Under the pieces are notes generated by a model. The model did not search any database, was not told the DNA's origin, and saw only the letters and a list, made by a program, of their open reading frames with translations. A DNA stretch of 64,000 nt from Paraphysomonas bandaiensis. Lineage: Eukaryota; Chrysophyceae. Below are positions 53,541-63,826 of this stretch, piece after piece; the first letter of the stretch is position 1, and each line of letters starts with the position of its first letter. The position numbers and the translations under genes were made by a program. The stretch lies in the NCBI GenBank assembly GCA_965644295.1, contig CBFFRP010000475.1:1-64000 (forward strand), given 5' to 3'.

Positions 53541-54190
53541 GTGTCCTCATTTGTCGTTGGTAGCTTAAATAAAAATATCAATATTTGCCATGTTTACTCA
53601 TGAAAGTTACTGAACTTTAAACTAATACAACACTCAAATTATGAAACTTGTGATAATTGCTGTACATCTTCACACTATTTATTGAACCCACTTGCTATAT
53701 CGATTGACTTTTTGCAAGCATTTACGCAGTCAAGGGTCATGGTTTGCTACCACAATAATATTTATAATAATGTTTCATCAATTTCATAAAACATTGTCTT
53801 CGACAAAGGTTGCAATTCAAAAATCTTGTATACAACTTTCTTTGATTCCTCACTTTAGCGAAACTACACACATATTTATCACTGCTGTAGTCGTGTATAA
53901 ACTCAACTAAGTGAAAACTCATGAGCAGAAGTATCATCAGTGTGAATTGAATGTATTCATTCCTTGTATAAGTGGCAAAAGCAGATGCGCAAAAAATCTT
54001 TTTGGAAGCAAAAATATATTAATTATAGTGTGACCTGCTTACTGCTGCATACCAAGTCACGGTTTCGAAAAGGGAATATCGTACATGCGCACTTGCTATT
54101 AGTAACTAATAAGAATACTTAAAAAACATAGTGTAAAAAATAGCTCGAAAGATCGAAAAATATTCTATACGACAAGAATGTCACAAAAAA
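53541..54190. other. Intergenic, nothing recognised
   Basis: About 650 bp, AT-rich; frames of 66-73 codons have no motifs. This is the 3' side of the pseudokinase gene. Confidence 0.45.
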
Positions 54191-55467
54191 CTATAGCAAT
54201 AGTTTCTTCACTCCGCATTCCGGAGATATATAAGAGTATTCCGACAAAATTTGTCGCATTGGAGAAGGAAGGGTGGAAGTATTCACTGGATCCCGTTTGG
54301 AAATGCAGTCCATAGAGTACTTCTCCTCCAGACATGATCTAGTAATGTTGACATCAACTTGCAAAGGAGATACAATTTTCTTTGTCAAGAGCTTGTGCCA
54401 ATCCAAGACACGGAAAAATGGGTGGCGTTGTAAGGCCCCAAAATTAGGCCCCGCACCAAGTCGCTGTGGAATCCGGACATCCATCAGGCCACGTAACGCT
54501 GACACAAACGCTGATGAGACGCGTTCTCCACAACGCGTCAAGGAAGGTAGTCTGACCATCATAGATATTGGCAATGATACCGACGCAGAGGATCGAAAAA
54601 TGTCAGCGACGCCTTCACTTAAAGTTCTGGTGCTAATTGAAAACTCATCGACACAGGTCTCATTGGAGCTAAATGAATAGCTAGTTTTATATTGGTCCAA
54701 TTCCCACAGATCCCTGTAAGTTTCCTCTACGAATGTTACAAAATGTGTCGGGCAGTTACAAGAGAATGGCATTTCCCCAAACAGGAGGGCATACATCACA
54801 ACCCCTAAGTTCCAGAAGTCTGATTCGGTGCTGTGACAGTGAGTAGAAGTAAGAACCTCTGGTGCTATATACCCCGCGGTTCCAGTGCTTGCGGTGCACA
54901 CCATAGTTGATGTGGCGATATGAGATAAAGAAAAGTTTGTTAATCTTGGATACCCTTGGCCATCCAGAACAATATTGGAAAGTGTCACATCTGTAAATAA
55001 GGAAATAAATGTGAGCATGTAATGTCTAAATATCTTAATAAAGTCTTACCTCTGTGAATTACTCCATGATAATGAATGTGGTTTAACGCAGAAGCTGTAC
55101 ATGCAATAATAAAAGCAACATCCTGTTCAGTGAATTCAACTCCATCTCTTAGATGATAATTCAAGTCCCCGCCATCAAAGAGATCAAGTACCAATACACA
55201 ATTCGTCGTATCTCGAAAAGCCCAATTCAAGTTACAAATAAAATTATTGTATGAGAGTCTTTTTAAAGAGGAAATCTCAGCATGTAACGCATCCGTACCT
55301 CCAGTTCGAGATACACAGTCTTCAATATTGAAAACTTTTAATGAATATTGTGATTTGTTTGGAGCGTAAGTGCCTCGATAAACATCACTGTAAGAATCTT
55401 CACCAATTTTAATACATGGTGAGAAATTATTGAGTTCACTGTGTGATAATGATGCACTTGAACCCAT
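54191..55467 (-). CDS. AGC-like protein pseudokinase with N-myristoylation motif
   Basis: Exons 55050-55467 and 54191-54990 with a 59-nt intron; 405 aa. The start MGSSAS fits an N-myristoylation site. The kinase fold is recognisable end to end: a degenerate glycine loop (IGEDSYSDVYRG), the lysine in YSLKVFNI, LVLDLFDGGDLNYHL, HRD loop HRDVTLSNI, activation segment TAGYIAPEVL, SDFWNLGVVMY and an AGC-style C-lobe end (RIPQRLGAGPNFGALQRHPFF, in two overlapping parts). The metal-binding DFG is replaced by N-F-S (RLTNFSLS), so Mg-ATP handling should be impaired. There is a long Ser-rich insert in the C-lobe. It is probably a membrane-tethered pseudokinase or atypical kinase; partners are unknown. 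Confidence 0.8.
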
Positions 55468-56099
55468 CAGATCGTGTTGATATTCTCAGATATAAATACT
55501 GAGAGATGGTCTATAGGAATAGTTTGACTGTCATGAGCAATACACAGTAATATATAATGAACTAGAGATGGAAGTATAGCAATCATATGATTCAATCACA
55601 GAACATTATGCATTGCAGTCAACATTGAAGTTATGAGCTAGAGTTGCATATATTTCAACCCTGCTATGCATGCAGACATTCTAATCCCCCATATGGACAT
55701 ATGGTGCATTCAACGGCTATAGAACATTCAACGGATGCATACAAGGGTAGGCTTATATCCTATCATTTTATATTGAAGGTATATAATTGGATAAATAAAG
55801 TTGTAGTTTGAATATTTGTGTGTATTTTCATTCTATATACTTCTATATACGATGGTATACGACGAATACAGTGATATACTGCTGCTGGTGGATGTACTGC
55901 TCTGTATACTGTACTGCCTATAAGAATCCCTGTAGATATTTTGTGAGGTTTTCATAAAATACACTCGTTTTCTTATAATATACACTATATTCTACAAAAT
56001 CGAGGTTTTAAACATTACTTCTATGGGTTTTCCATAAATCTAGTAGATATTTACAAAATCAGTATGTTTTTTTATCTTACAAACTTCCCTTTTTCCGCT
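55468..56099. other. Intergenic upstream of the pseudokinase, nothing recognised
   Basis: About 630 bp of AT-rich sequence; TATATAC and CTGTATACTGTACTG motifs near 55845-55915 are simple repeats. Confidence 0.45.
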
Positions 56100-56345
56100 T
56101 TTGGTACTATGTACTGCTGTGTATGTACTGCTGTGTATGTATATGTATGCACAGTGTATGTACTGCTGTGTATGTACTGCTGTGTATGTATATGTATGCA
56201 CAGTGTATGTACTGCTGTGTATGTACTGCTGTGTATGTACTGCTGTGTATGTACTGCTGTGTATGTACATATATGTATGCACAGTGTATGTACTGCTGTG
56301 TATGTACTGCTGTGTATGTACATATATGTATGCACAGTGTATGAT
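56100..56345. repeat. 14-bp minisatellite with higher-order structure
   Basis: Tandem TACTGCTGTGTATG units occur in blocks of two to four, separated by a linker containing TATATGTATGCACAGTG. The block-plus-linker pattern recurs four times. All frames are open (Thr-Tyr-Val-Leu-Leu-Cys type), so these frames are not genes. Confidence 0.9.
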
Positions 56346-56550
56346 ACCCCCCACTATGATCACACACTCTACACACTCATCCATATCTAACCCTTCTACA
56401 CTGTACATTCTCAATCTCATGGATCTGCAGTAGTGAACCTCACCAATACAGACCTTCACATATCTTGGTATCCCACTCAGCGGTGTGCTGTAGATGATCA
56501 TCATCATATCACTGTAATCACAGCTTCGAAACAAACCTTCAAGAGTATTA

Positions 56551-56574
56551 ATGATGATGATGATGATGATGATG
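56551..56574. repeat. (ATG)n trinucleotide run
   Basis: Eight tandem ATG/GAT units just before a SINE-like repeat fragment. Confidence 0.9.
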
Positions 56575-56610
56575 GTCAGTCCCTTCAGGGATAAGGTCAC
56601 GTCGTGATCA

Positions 56611-57245
56611 CAGTATTGAAGGTCTTACTATTAGCAACAGGCGTTAATATTCAGCACCAGCTTAGTAGTCACAAAGACGAAAAAACAGTATCTTCGAAGT
56701 GTAAAGTACTCACCAACATACTAAACAAAGACGAGGATATACGAAAAGAAGCACTGGTGACTAATGAGGATGGTGAAGCTACCAAGCACACTGGAGAAGC
56801 TAAAGACATTTACGTAATACAGCCAGGGTAATAATATAATATGTTTCAACTAAAGACATGGCGGCCGACATATTCACGAAAGCGCTATCTTCGAAGCTAT
56901 TTAAGATTCATGAAGAAACTATTACAGGGGAGAAGAGGAGTATTTCTAATAAAGTAGAGATAAGCCAGAAGAAGCGCTCAACGAAAGGTTAGGGTATGTT
57001 TTAGTGGGTATGAATCCCACATAACTGTGTTACAGCGAAGTATCATGTACACAGTATATTTATGAAGATTTCACATCCGTTTTATCCTAGATAGCTAGAT
57101 GAATCTAATCAAGCTAGATAGACCTCTAGCAGTAACTAACTAGTACAAACTCTATTATCCTACTATTTAACGCTACGAAAGCTGCTTGCGTCGCCGCAAG
57201 AACCAAGGGTGCATCCACCTCCGCTCTACCACTCAAAGCAAACGT
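56611..57245 (+). repeat. SINE-like repeat, copy D, split by a Copia relic
   Basis: The first about 50 bp (TATTGAAGGTCTTACTATTAG to CAGCTTAGTAG) and the continuation at about 57094-57245 (CTAGATGAAT, TTAACGCTACGAAAGCTGCT, CTCTACCACTCAAAGC) are collinear with copies B and C. They are interrupted exactly at AGTAG/CTAGATGAAT by the 430-bp Copia relic. The repeat is therefore older than the insertion. Confidence 0.65.
56660..57090 (+). pseudogene. Internally deleted Copia relic, second copy
   Basis: Near-identical, in opposite orientation, to 16501-16922. It ends with the RNase H tail (DMAADIFTKALSSKLF...KKRSTKG, stop at about 56992) and the copia 3' untranslated hairpin TGGG...CCCACATAACT. The first 170 bp are rearranged internal sequence with a frame that is open but unrelated to the RNase H frame. 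Confidence 0.7.
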
Positions 57246-57252
57246 AGTGAGG

Positions 57253-57481
57253 GACACTCGACCGAGTACGAGAGTCTGCTACTCTAGAATCAGTAAGAAC
57301 GACCCTTAGGCTTATGCTAGGAGGGTTGGATCCTTCCATTATTTAAGCCAAAGCAATACCGATACTTCGGATTTGCTCTTCATTGGCATTAACAATGGAA
57401 GGATCCAACCCTCCTAGCATAAGCCTAAGGGTCGTTCTTACTGATTCTAGAGTAGCAGACTCTCGTACTCGGTCGAGTGTC
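57253..57481. repeat. Perfect 88-bp inverted repeat (hairpin)
   Basis: Arms 57253-57340 and 57394-57481 are exact reverse complements over 88 bp with a 53-nt loop. The loop itself can pair again (GCCAA near 57347 with TTGGC near 57383). The arm contains GACACTCGACCGAGTACGAG. No coding frame; it abuts the end of SINE-like copy D. Confidence 0.9.
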
Positions 57482-58079
57482 TGCTCAACCATAATAACCA
57501 GTAATATGAATAACTAACAATGAATATAAGTATACAGCTACAATAATACTATCTACAAGCAATTTCCAGAGTGAAGAAATTGCATCTTATTATCAATTAT
57601 CAATATTTATCTACCTACGATTCCGTGATCAATGGAATGAACATCATTCATATTCAAGACCAAACACATCAGTCTAACACAGTTGATCATAATAACTCAT
57701 CATCACTGTATAAGGGAAGATACATTCAGTATTCTCATTGTAGTTGAAGCCTTGTATGCGTAGTCCTAAGTACAATCAATCCCCAATAAGCACTGCAGGA
57801 AATACTTAATGTAGTATAACTGTATTACTGGATAATCTGGCAATACACATCTATCAGCGTGGATATCAAACCCGGAATTCTCCAGTAAACTTCTCCATCC
57901 TTAAAGTCAATATATATATATAATAAGAACATATATATATATATATATATCATCCATCATTATGTCTCATTATTGATAATCATGTCTTTCTTTGTCTTTT
58001 GAATGATTAAATAGTTATCAATGATAAGCGTGAATTGTCATAGTCATGATATGTCATATATCTTAGTGTGAGATATGGC
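57482..58079. other. Intergenic, (TA)n tract, nothing else recognised
   Basis: AT-rich; a (TA)n run at about 57914-57950. The last five bases (ATGGC, 58075-58079) are the left target duplication of Copia copy 2. Confidence 0.5.
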
Positions 58080-58373
58080 TGTTGAGAAACGCTCATTCTA
58101 CACTAGATCACAGAGAGAATTTGTCGTAAGACTAGATAGATTTATTAGTATCGTTTACACGAAGTTGTGATAACCAACACTAACTCATTATAATCCCTGC
58201 ATAATATCCTACATATGCGAACCTCTCGTTACTGAACATATCTTGAAAGGTCAACCTATTTCAGTTTCTCAATATCATCACAGCATTTGTACATCACTAT
58301 ATTTCACTGTATTCTCGTACATTGTCTTCAAGTGACATACTGAATATACTAGAATAAGATCCATATTCTAATA
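58080..58373 (-). repeat. 3' LTR of Copia copy 2
   Basis: 294 bp; on the sense strand it begins TATTAGAATATGG and ends TCTCAACA. Same termini as copy 1, and AATAAA is conserved. The polypurine tract GAGTGGGAG lies just outside, at about 58374-58382. Confidence 0.9.
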
Positions 58374-58552
58374 CTCCCACTCAATGTAGAATGCAGTGAG
58401 ACAAAACAACAGTGATCACAATAATCTGATAATGCTATGACTATCTAGTCCCATAGGTAGAAACAGATGTGAAATCTTTTAAAGATACATATATACCTAG
58501 CAGTCAACTAGATATACAGTTATGTGGGATTTTCACCCACTAAAACACACCT

Positions 58553-59467
58553 TTAACCTCTTCGGGGTCGTTTCTTCTGCTGCTCCTCCACACTGTTAGA
58601 CACACTCCTCTTAACCCCGGTAATCGTTTTCTCATGACGACTGAAGATCTTCGTGGACAACGCCTTTGTAAAAATATCAGCCGCCATATCATCCGTAGAT
58701 ACATGAATCAATTTTGCTGTAGGAAATTTGCCATTAACATGTTCTCTTATCCAGTGATACTTGATGTCAATATGCTTCGACCTCTTATGATACACTGGAT
58801 TCTCTGAAAGATCCTTTGCACTCTTACTATCCATAAAGAATGGAGTCGGCTTCGTTACCAAGAGTCCGAGCTCCTTGAACACCCCCCGAAGCCACACCAG
58901 TTCTTGCAAAGCCGCATACTCCGCCATATACTCAGATTCCATGCTCGAAGTCGCAACTGTGGTCTGAAGCTTGGACTGCCAGGCCAATGCGCCCGCACAT
59001 AAAAACACAATGTATCCCGTTGTGGATCGCCGAGTCATCCTATCCCCAGCCCAATCTGAATCACTGAATACATGTAAATCAAACTCACTCCCACTGAATC
59101 TGATTCCCTTATCAACTGTACCACGTAAATATTTCAACAAATGAATAGCTAATCTGCAAGTCGCATATGTTGGAGAAGTACTAAATCGAGCCAATAACCC
59201 CACAGCGTAAGCCAGATCAGGTCTAGTGTGAATCGCCAAATGCAACACCGCTCCAATAATTCCTCTATACGGAAATGATTCGACCCACTGCTTCTGCTCC
59301 TCCGTCAGCTCACGTTGATCTGTCAACAAATCCTGAACATTGGTAGGTAGTGGAGTCTCCTTATTCTTACTGCTCTTTCCCATAAACGAACTGAATTTCT
59401 TTACAATATTCTTGGCATATTCCGATTGATCTAACATGTACCAGTCCTCGCCTCTCGTGATTCTGAT
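58553..59467 (-). pseudogene. Copia copy 2 C-terminal RT/RNase H remainder (shifted frame)
   Basis: The homologous protein resumes (IRITRGEDWYMLDQSEY) immediately after the 4-nt loss and runs without breaks through FSDSDWAGDR, the RNase H core (ATSSMESEYMAEYAA), FFMDSKSAKDL and DDMAADIFTKAL to the stop at 58553. The G run that is short in copy 1 has six bases here (58882-58887) and keeps frame. Confidence 0.9.
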
Positions 59468-62400
59468 AGAAACCGTTTGCACACACCCAGATCGTGCATT
59501 TCAAACGTTTCGCAGAACCTACGTTTAACACTTTCTAAGTAGGTGAGATCAGCAGATGCAATGATAATATCATCAACATATATCAGCAATAAGTGCAATT
59601 GACCATTACTCCATCGCATATACAAGCATGTATCTAAAATGCAAGCAGTAAAATGTAACGATTTGATGAACTTGTCAATATGCTTGTTCCACTGCCTCGG
59701 TGATGACCGCAAACCATATAAAGCCTTGATCAATTGAAAACACCACCCCGCTGGCAACTCTTCATCAGGTGGAGGTGCCATATAAACATCCTCTTCAAGA
59801 TCGGCATAACAAAACGCTGATGATACATCCAACTGATGTACATGCATATGGAACATAAACGCAATTGCAAGAACCAGTCGAATGGTTATTCCCTTGACCA
59901 CTGGAGCAAACGTGGACTGCTCCTCCTCCGTTTTTTCTTGTAGATTCCCTAATGCAACCAGCCGCGCCTTATACTTGACTACGTTCCCGAGAAGGTCTCT
60001 CTTCACCGTGTGAACATACTTTGCTCGCACCAACTTCACTCCTCGTGGAGTCCGCACAATCTTTAAGACACGTCTCTTCAGTAGTGAGGTCTTCTCCACC
60101 TTCCGAGCTTCTCTCCACTTCATGTACTGTGGAGATCTCTCTGCTTCAGCATAGGAGTCTGGTGTCTTAAAATCATCATGTTGAAACTCTGCATGTTTAA
60201 AGTTAACAGTGCATGCATCTGGCACCTCAACCATATTTATTTCTCCTAACACCGATGCGTTCGCCAACCTACGCTGTAGCCGTTTCCGCCGTACACGACC
60301 ATCACCATCTAGTTCAATAGGTCGTCTAGTAGTTATATACGAACCCATACCTTGCTCATCCTGAGCCCGCAAATCTTGCGGTGTGGGAGGAGCCCCGCTC
60401 GCATCCCCAGACCCATGGTCTGTCGAGGTCTGCAACCTCACGACTGTCTGTTGACAGGTTGGGTCAGGACTCTCCTGGAACCCTCCAGGTCTTCCCTGGT
60501 CCAGCTCCCTGGCTGGCGTAGTACTCAGGGCGTCCCCCTTTCCTATGTACCCGGTATTCCCGGGGGTTTCTGCAGTCATACGCACCACGTCTTCGACGTG
60601 TATAGGCACCCGGTGCTCTATATGCTCGCGACCTGCAGTAACAAGTGAACGGTATGCTACAATCACACCCTTACGTTCTACAACTCTTGTTGTCTTATAC
60701 AGAAGTCCGTCCTCATCATCAATATGATACGTTCCTTCTAAGCTGACATAGTCGGATGCAAGCTTGGGTCTAGCAGCCTCCCGCACTCGAAGAGCATCAA
60801 TCTCTGCGAAATACTTCTCTGATCGTGATGGCGTTGACTCATCAGTCAATATATGGACTGTAGTCACCACCTTGTTTGATTCAGGAAGATATACATGGTA
60901 TCCTACCTTCTCATCAGAGTAACCCATTAAATATCCAACTAGAGCCTTATCCTCCCAATCCTTTCGTCGATCCGCCTTCGGTGAAAGAACATAAGTTCGA
61001 CACCCCCATACCCTAAGATATCTCAAATTTGGAGGCTCACCCGTTAGAAACTCTATAGGAGACATATACCCTTTATCTGTTTTCGTTGGCAATCGAATCA
61101 AAATATATCTGGCTGCCATGTATGCATCCAGCCAAAATTGCGGTGGCAGTCCAGATTGGATTAGCATTGCAAGAGTCATCTCTCCAGCAGTTCTGAACTT
61201 CCTCTCCTCTATGGCATTCATTTCTGGAGAGTCTGTTGAGCTCCACGTATGTTGATAGCACTCCTGTGTCCTAAGATACTGACGCAGCTCTTCACTGATT
61301 AACTCTCCTGCACCATCTGCATGATAGTGCTCCATCTTGAGCTTGTACCTTTTAACATCTCCTCTAAATAGCTCTTTGAAGACTTCTAAGACCGCTTCCC
61401 CAGTTCTGTGGACTAAACCGGTCGCCCAGAACATTTTGCTGGCATGATGCGTTATCTTTAACACATACCTCTCACCTCCTCTAGCAGGACAATTTAAGTA
61501 CACAGCGATATCTGCTGAAAAATTCGGTCTAACGGAATTCTCGTCCTTCGTTCGGAAGCTGACTCGGGTTATCTTAGACCTGGCACACACTTCACACAAA
61601 CACTGATTTTTGTGTACCTTGGCTGTGAGGTGTTTTCGTTTCAACCCTGTACCCATGATGAGCATCCTCTTATGTGCCTCCACTAAAGCATGTTTGTTGA
61701 AGTGACCCGCTCTCCGATGCAGCAACTCCAGCTCGTCCTCACCAGTCCTATCGCTAAGATTTACTTCACAATTACTCGGTGTAGACACATCTGGAAGCTC
61801 CAACAGCTGCTGAGTTGGAACTGCAGTCATTCCATTCTTCATGGGTCCCTCCAGTACCAGTTCACCAGTATTACAGTCATAAATTTGGATCCCATACCAC
61901 ACCGTGAATCGATAGCCCATTTCGTTCAGCTTACGTCCGGAGCACAGACATCGATTGATCTGATCTGAAATTTCTATGTCTCTCCATGCTCCACGGGAAC
62001 CCACACTTGTGATATGAATCTCTGATCCCTTCTTAGAGCCGTTTATCACCTTTGATGTATTCATATGAGTGTCAAGCATGGTCACATCATTCATCAAGAA
62101 CATTGATGATGAACAGCAGGTGTCAATATATGTATAATGCATGTCATCATTTACACTACATATATTCGTTTCATGTATATTGCATGACAATTTCATAACA
62201 TCCTCGATCATATTTGCTTCATCTTCATCAGAGAATTCTGCTGGTTCTCCACGCCGTATATTCTCTACTGTCAGCAGCCTTTTGTCCGGCTTTCTACCAT
62301 GATTCTTCCCTTTCTCTCCTCTTCTAGAATGCTTTTTCTTCGTCGTTGGACAATCAGCAGCAAGATGTTCCAGAGACTTGCAATTTCTGCATCCCGTGTA

Positions 62401-63306
62401 CTCAGCACTTCCAGGACGCTGCCCTGATATCTCTCCATCCTTCTTCCTCTGCTTCCTCCTGCACTGTTCAGTTGAATGGCTATGAGGAATTCCTTCTTTC
62501 CTGCAATATCTACAGTTGCCCTTCTTACGCTTATCCCGTTCCGTTCGAGACCGTTTGCTCTTTTCAATGAAGTTCAGCTCCTCCACCTTCTTGCGTTTCC
62601 GCTCTAACGCAATCCTTCCAGGAATGGTATCATCATACCGTTCTATCTTCCTTGATAATGTTGCATAATCAACATCATCAGGCATCAAATACAAAGCAAC
62701 ATTCAGAGGAGCATATTCTTCATTCAACAGACCTTCTCGTAACCGTGTTATTTTTGAGAGCTCCGATATGTCCTGCTGCTGCTCCTGTAGCTCTTTCAGC
62801 AGTATTTCAAACCGTATTATATAGTCCTTCGCAGTCTCCTCCGGACGCATACGGAAAGATCCATACTGAGTCAACAGCTCACTGATCTTGTTTTGCTTCC
62901 CTCCAGCAAAGCACTTCTTCAACTCATCAATCATAATATGCGCCTTAAACCTGTTGCTTCCTGTTCCATCAGCCTTGAACCCTTTATGTAAAAGATGGAA
63001 TTTCTGAAGCGCCTTCGAAGATGATTGCACTGCCTCTCTGCAGTACGAATACGCTATGGCATTCGCCTTCCAGTACTTCTTCACAGCCTGTCTGTAAGAC
63101 TTCTCCTCCATTAACGTGAGTGGCTGTTCCCCGAAGTCGCTCTCCTTCGGTGGTGGCTCCACAGCTACTTCACTTTGCTCTTTCCTCATGAGGAATGTTT
63201 CGAAGTCCTCAATCCATTGTTCAACATTGCTCTCATTAAACTGTGGCACTACTCCTCTATCCTCCTTCTCTCCTCCTCGCTCGCTACCATGTTGAGAAAC
63301 GCTCAT
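59431..63306 (-). CDS. Copia Gag-Pol polyprotein (copy 2), main part
   Basis: 1,291-codon frame starting in the LTR (MSVSQHGSE). Gag is followed by two zinc knuckles, CRYCRKEGIPHSHSTEQC (about residue 271) and CRNCKSLEHLAADC (about 305); copy 1 has lost the first. The protease-like YIDTCCSS, the integrase HHCC region and D-D-E residues (SADIAVY, HADGAGEL, EMNAIEER) and the reverse transcriptase YVDD are all present. Relative to copy 1, four bases are missing at the 59467/59468 junction, just after CKRF; the frame then runs to a false stop at 59431. RNase H continues in a different frame. Confidence 0.93.
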   Translation of the reverse strand: MSVSQHGSERGGEKEDRGVVPQFNESNVEQWIEDFETFLMRKEQSEVAVEPPPKESDFGEQPLTLMEEKSYRQAVKKYWKANAIAYSYCREAVQSSSKALQKFHLLHKGFKADGTGSNRFKAHIMIDELKKCFAGGKQNKISELLTQYGSFRMRPEETAKDYIIRFEILLKELQEQQQDISELSKITRLREGLLNEEYAPLNVALYLMPDDVDYATLSRKIERYDDTIPGRIALERKRKKVEELNFIEKSKRSRTERDKRKKGNCRYCRKEGIPHSHSTEQCRRKQRKKDGEISGQRPGSAEYTGCRNCKSLEHLAADCPTTKKKHSRRGEKGKNHGRKPDKRLLTVENIRRGEPAEFSDEDEANMIEDVMKLSCNIHETNICSVNDDMHYTYIDTCCSSSMFLMNDVTMLDTHMNTSKVINGSKKGSEIHITSVGSRGAWRDIEISDQINRCLCSGRKLNEMGYRFTVWYGIQIYDCNTGELVLEGPMKNGMTAVPTQQLLELPDVSTPSNCEVNLSDRTGEDELELLHRRAGHFNKHALVEAHKRMLIMGTGLKRKHLTAKVHKNQCLCEVCARSKITRVSFRTKDENSVRPNFSADIAVYLNCPARGGERYVLKITHHASKMFWATGLVHRTGEAVLEVFKELFRGDVKRYKLKMEHYHADGAGELISEELRQYLRTQECYQHTWSSTDSPEMNAIEERKFRTAGEMTLAMLIQSGLPPQFWLDAYMAARYILIRLPTKTDKGYMSPIEFLTGEPPNLRYLRVWGCRTYVLSPKADRRKDWEDKALVGYLMGYSDEKVGYHVYLPESNKVVTTVHILTDESTPSRSEKYFAEIDALRVREAARPKLASDYVSLEGTYHIDDEDGLLYKTTRVVERKGVIVAYRSLVTAGREHIEHRVPIHVEDVVRMTAETPGNTGYIGKGDALSTTPARELDQGRPGGFQESPDPTCQQTVVRLQTSTDHGSGDASGAPPTPQDLRAQDEQGMGSYITTRRPIELDGDGRVRRKRLQRRLANASVLGEINMVEVPDACTVNFKHAEFQHDDFKTPDSYAEAERSPQYMKWREARKVEKTSLLKRRVLKIVRTPRGVKLVRAKYVHTVKRDLLGNVVKYKARLVALGNLQEKTEEEQSTFAPVVKGITIRLVLAIAFMFHMHVHQLDVSSAFCYADLEEDVYMAPPPDEELPAGWCFQLIKALYGLRSSPRQWNKHIDKFIKSLHFTACILDTCLYMRWSNGQLHLLLIYVDDIIIASADLTYLESVKRRFCETFEMHDLGVCKRFLSESREARTGTC

Positions 63307-63583
63307 TCTACACTAGATCACATAGAGAATTTGTCGTAAGACTAGATAGATTTATTAGTATCGTTTACACGAAGTTGTGATAACCAACACTAACTCATTA
63401 TAATCCCTGCATAATATCCTACATATGCGAACCTCTCGTTACTGAACATATCTTGAAAGGTCAACCTATTTCAGTTTCTCAATATCATCACAGCATTTGT
63501 ACATCACTATATTTCACTGTATTCTCGTACATTGTCTTCAAGTGACATACTGAATATACTAGAATAAGATCCATATTCTAATA
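63290..63583 (-). repeat. 5' LTR of Copia copy 2
   Basis: 294 bp, one difference from its partner. The sense 3' end contains the Gag start ATG (63304-63306). The primer-binding site, sense TGGTAGCGAGCG, follows at 63278-63289. Confidence 0.9.
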
Positions 63584-63694
63584 ATGGCAATAATAATGAT
63601 ATTCAACCTATGTTGCACAGATAGTATGTACAAACTTAAGCATATACAATACAGAGCTCATGTAGTATAGAATAACCTGATAGCAGGTTATTAC

Positions 63695-63826
63695 AAGCAT
63701 GCAGAATTTTGATATACCTGACATCTGCTGACTTCAGGTTTTTTGAGTCCTTAAGGTGAACATCCTGGATGCTTGACTTCAACAGGCAGCCCAATACCCC
63801 GGTTACCCTTCAGGTGGGCCCTGTAC
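63695..63826 (+). repeat. SINE-like repeat fragment (copy F)
   Basis: Matches the middle of copy C: GACATCTGCTGACTTCAGG, TTTTTTGAGTCCTTAAGGTG and CAGCCCAATACCCCGGTTAC, ending at GTGGGCCCTG. Both ends of the repeat are absent. Confidence 0.65.

Larger units (their letters stand above)
58080..63583 (-). mobile_element. Ty1/copia LTR retrotransposon, copy 2 (inverted)
   Basis: A 5,504-bp element with LTRs at 58080-58373 and 63290-63583 and target duplication ATGGC at 58075-58079 and 63584-63588. The LTRs (294 bp) differ by one base seen by eye (G versus T near 58114 and 63324). Domain order and termini match copy 1, but sequence divergence is clear, so the two are not sister insertions. The frame is broken once in the reverse transcriptase/RNase H linker by a 4-nt loss. 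Confidence 0.95.

Noticed and set aside
56072-56600. Thr-Tyr-Val-His type open frames near the pseudokinase
   Set aside because: Translation of the 14-bp minisatellite in several frames.
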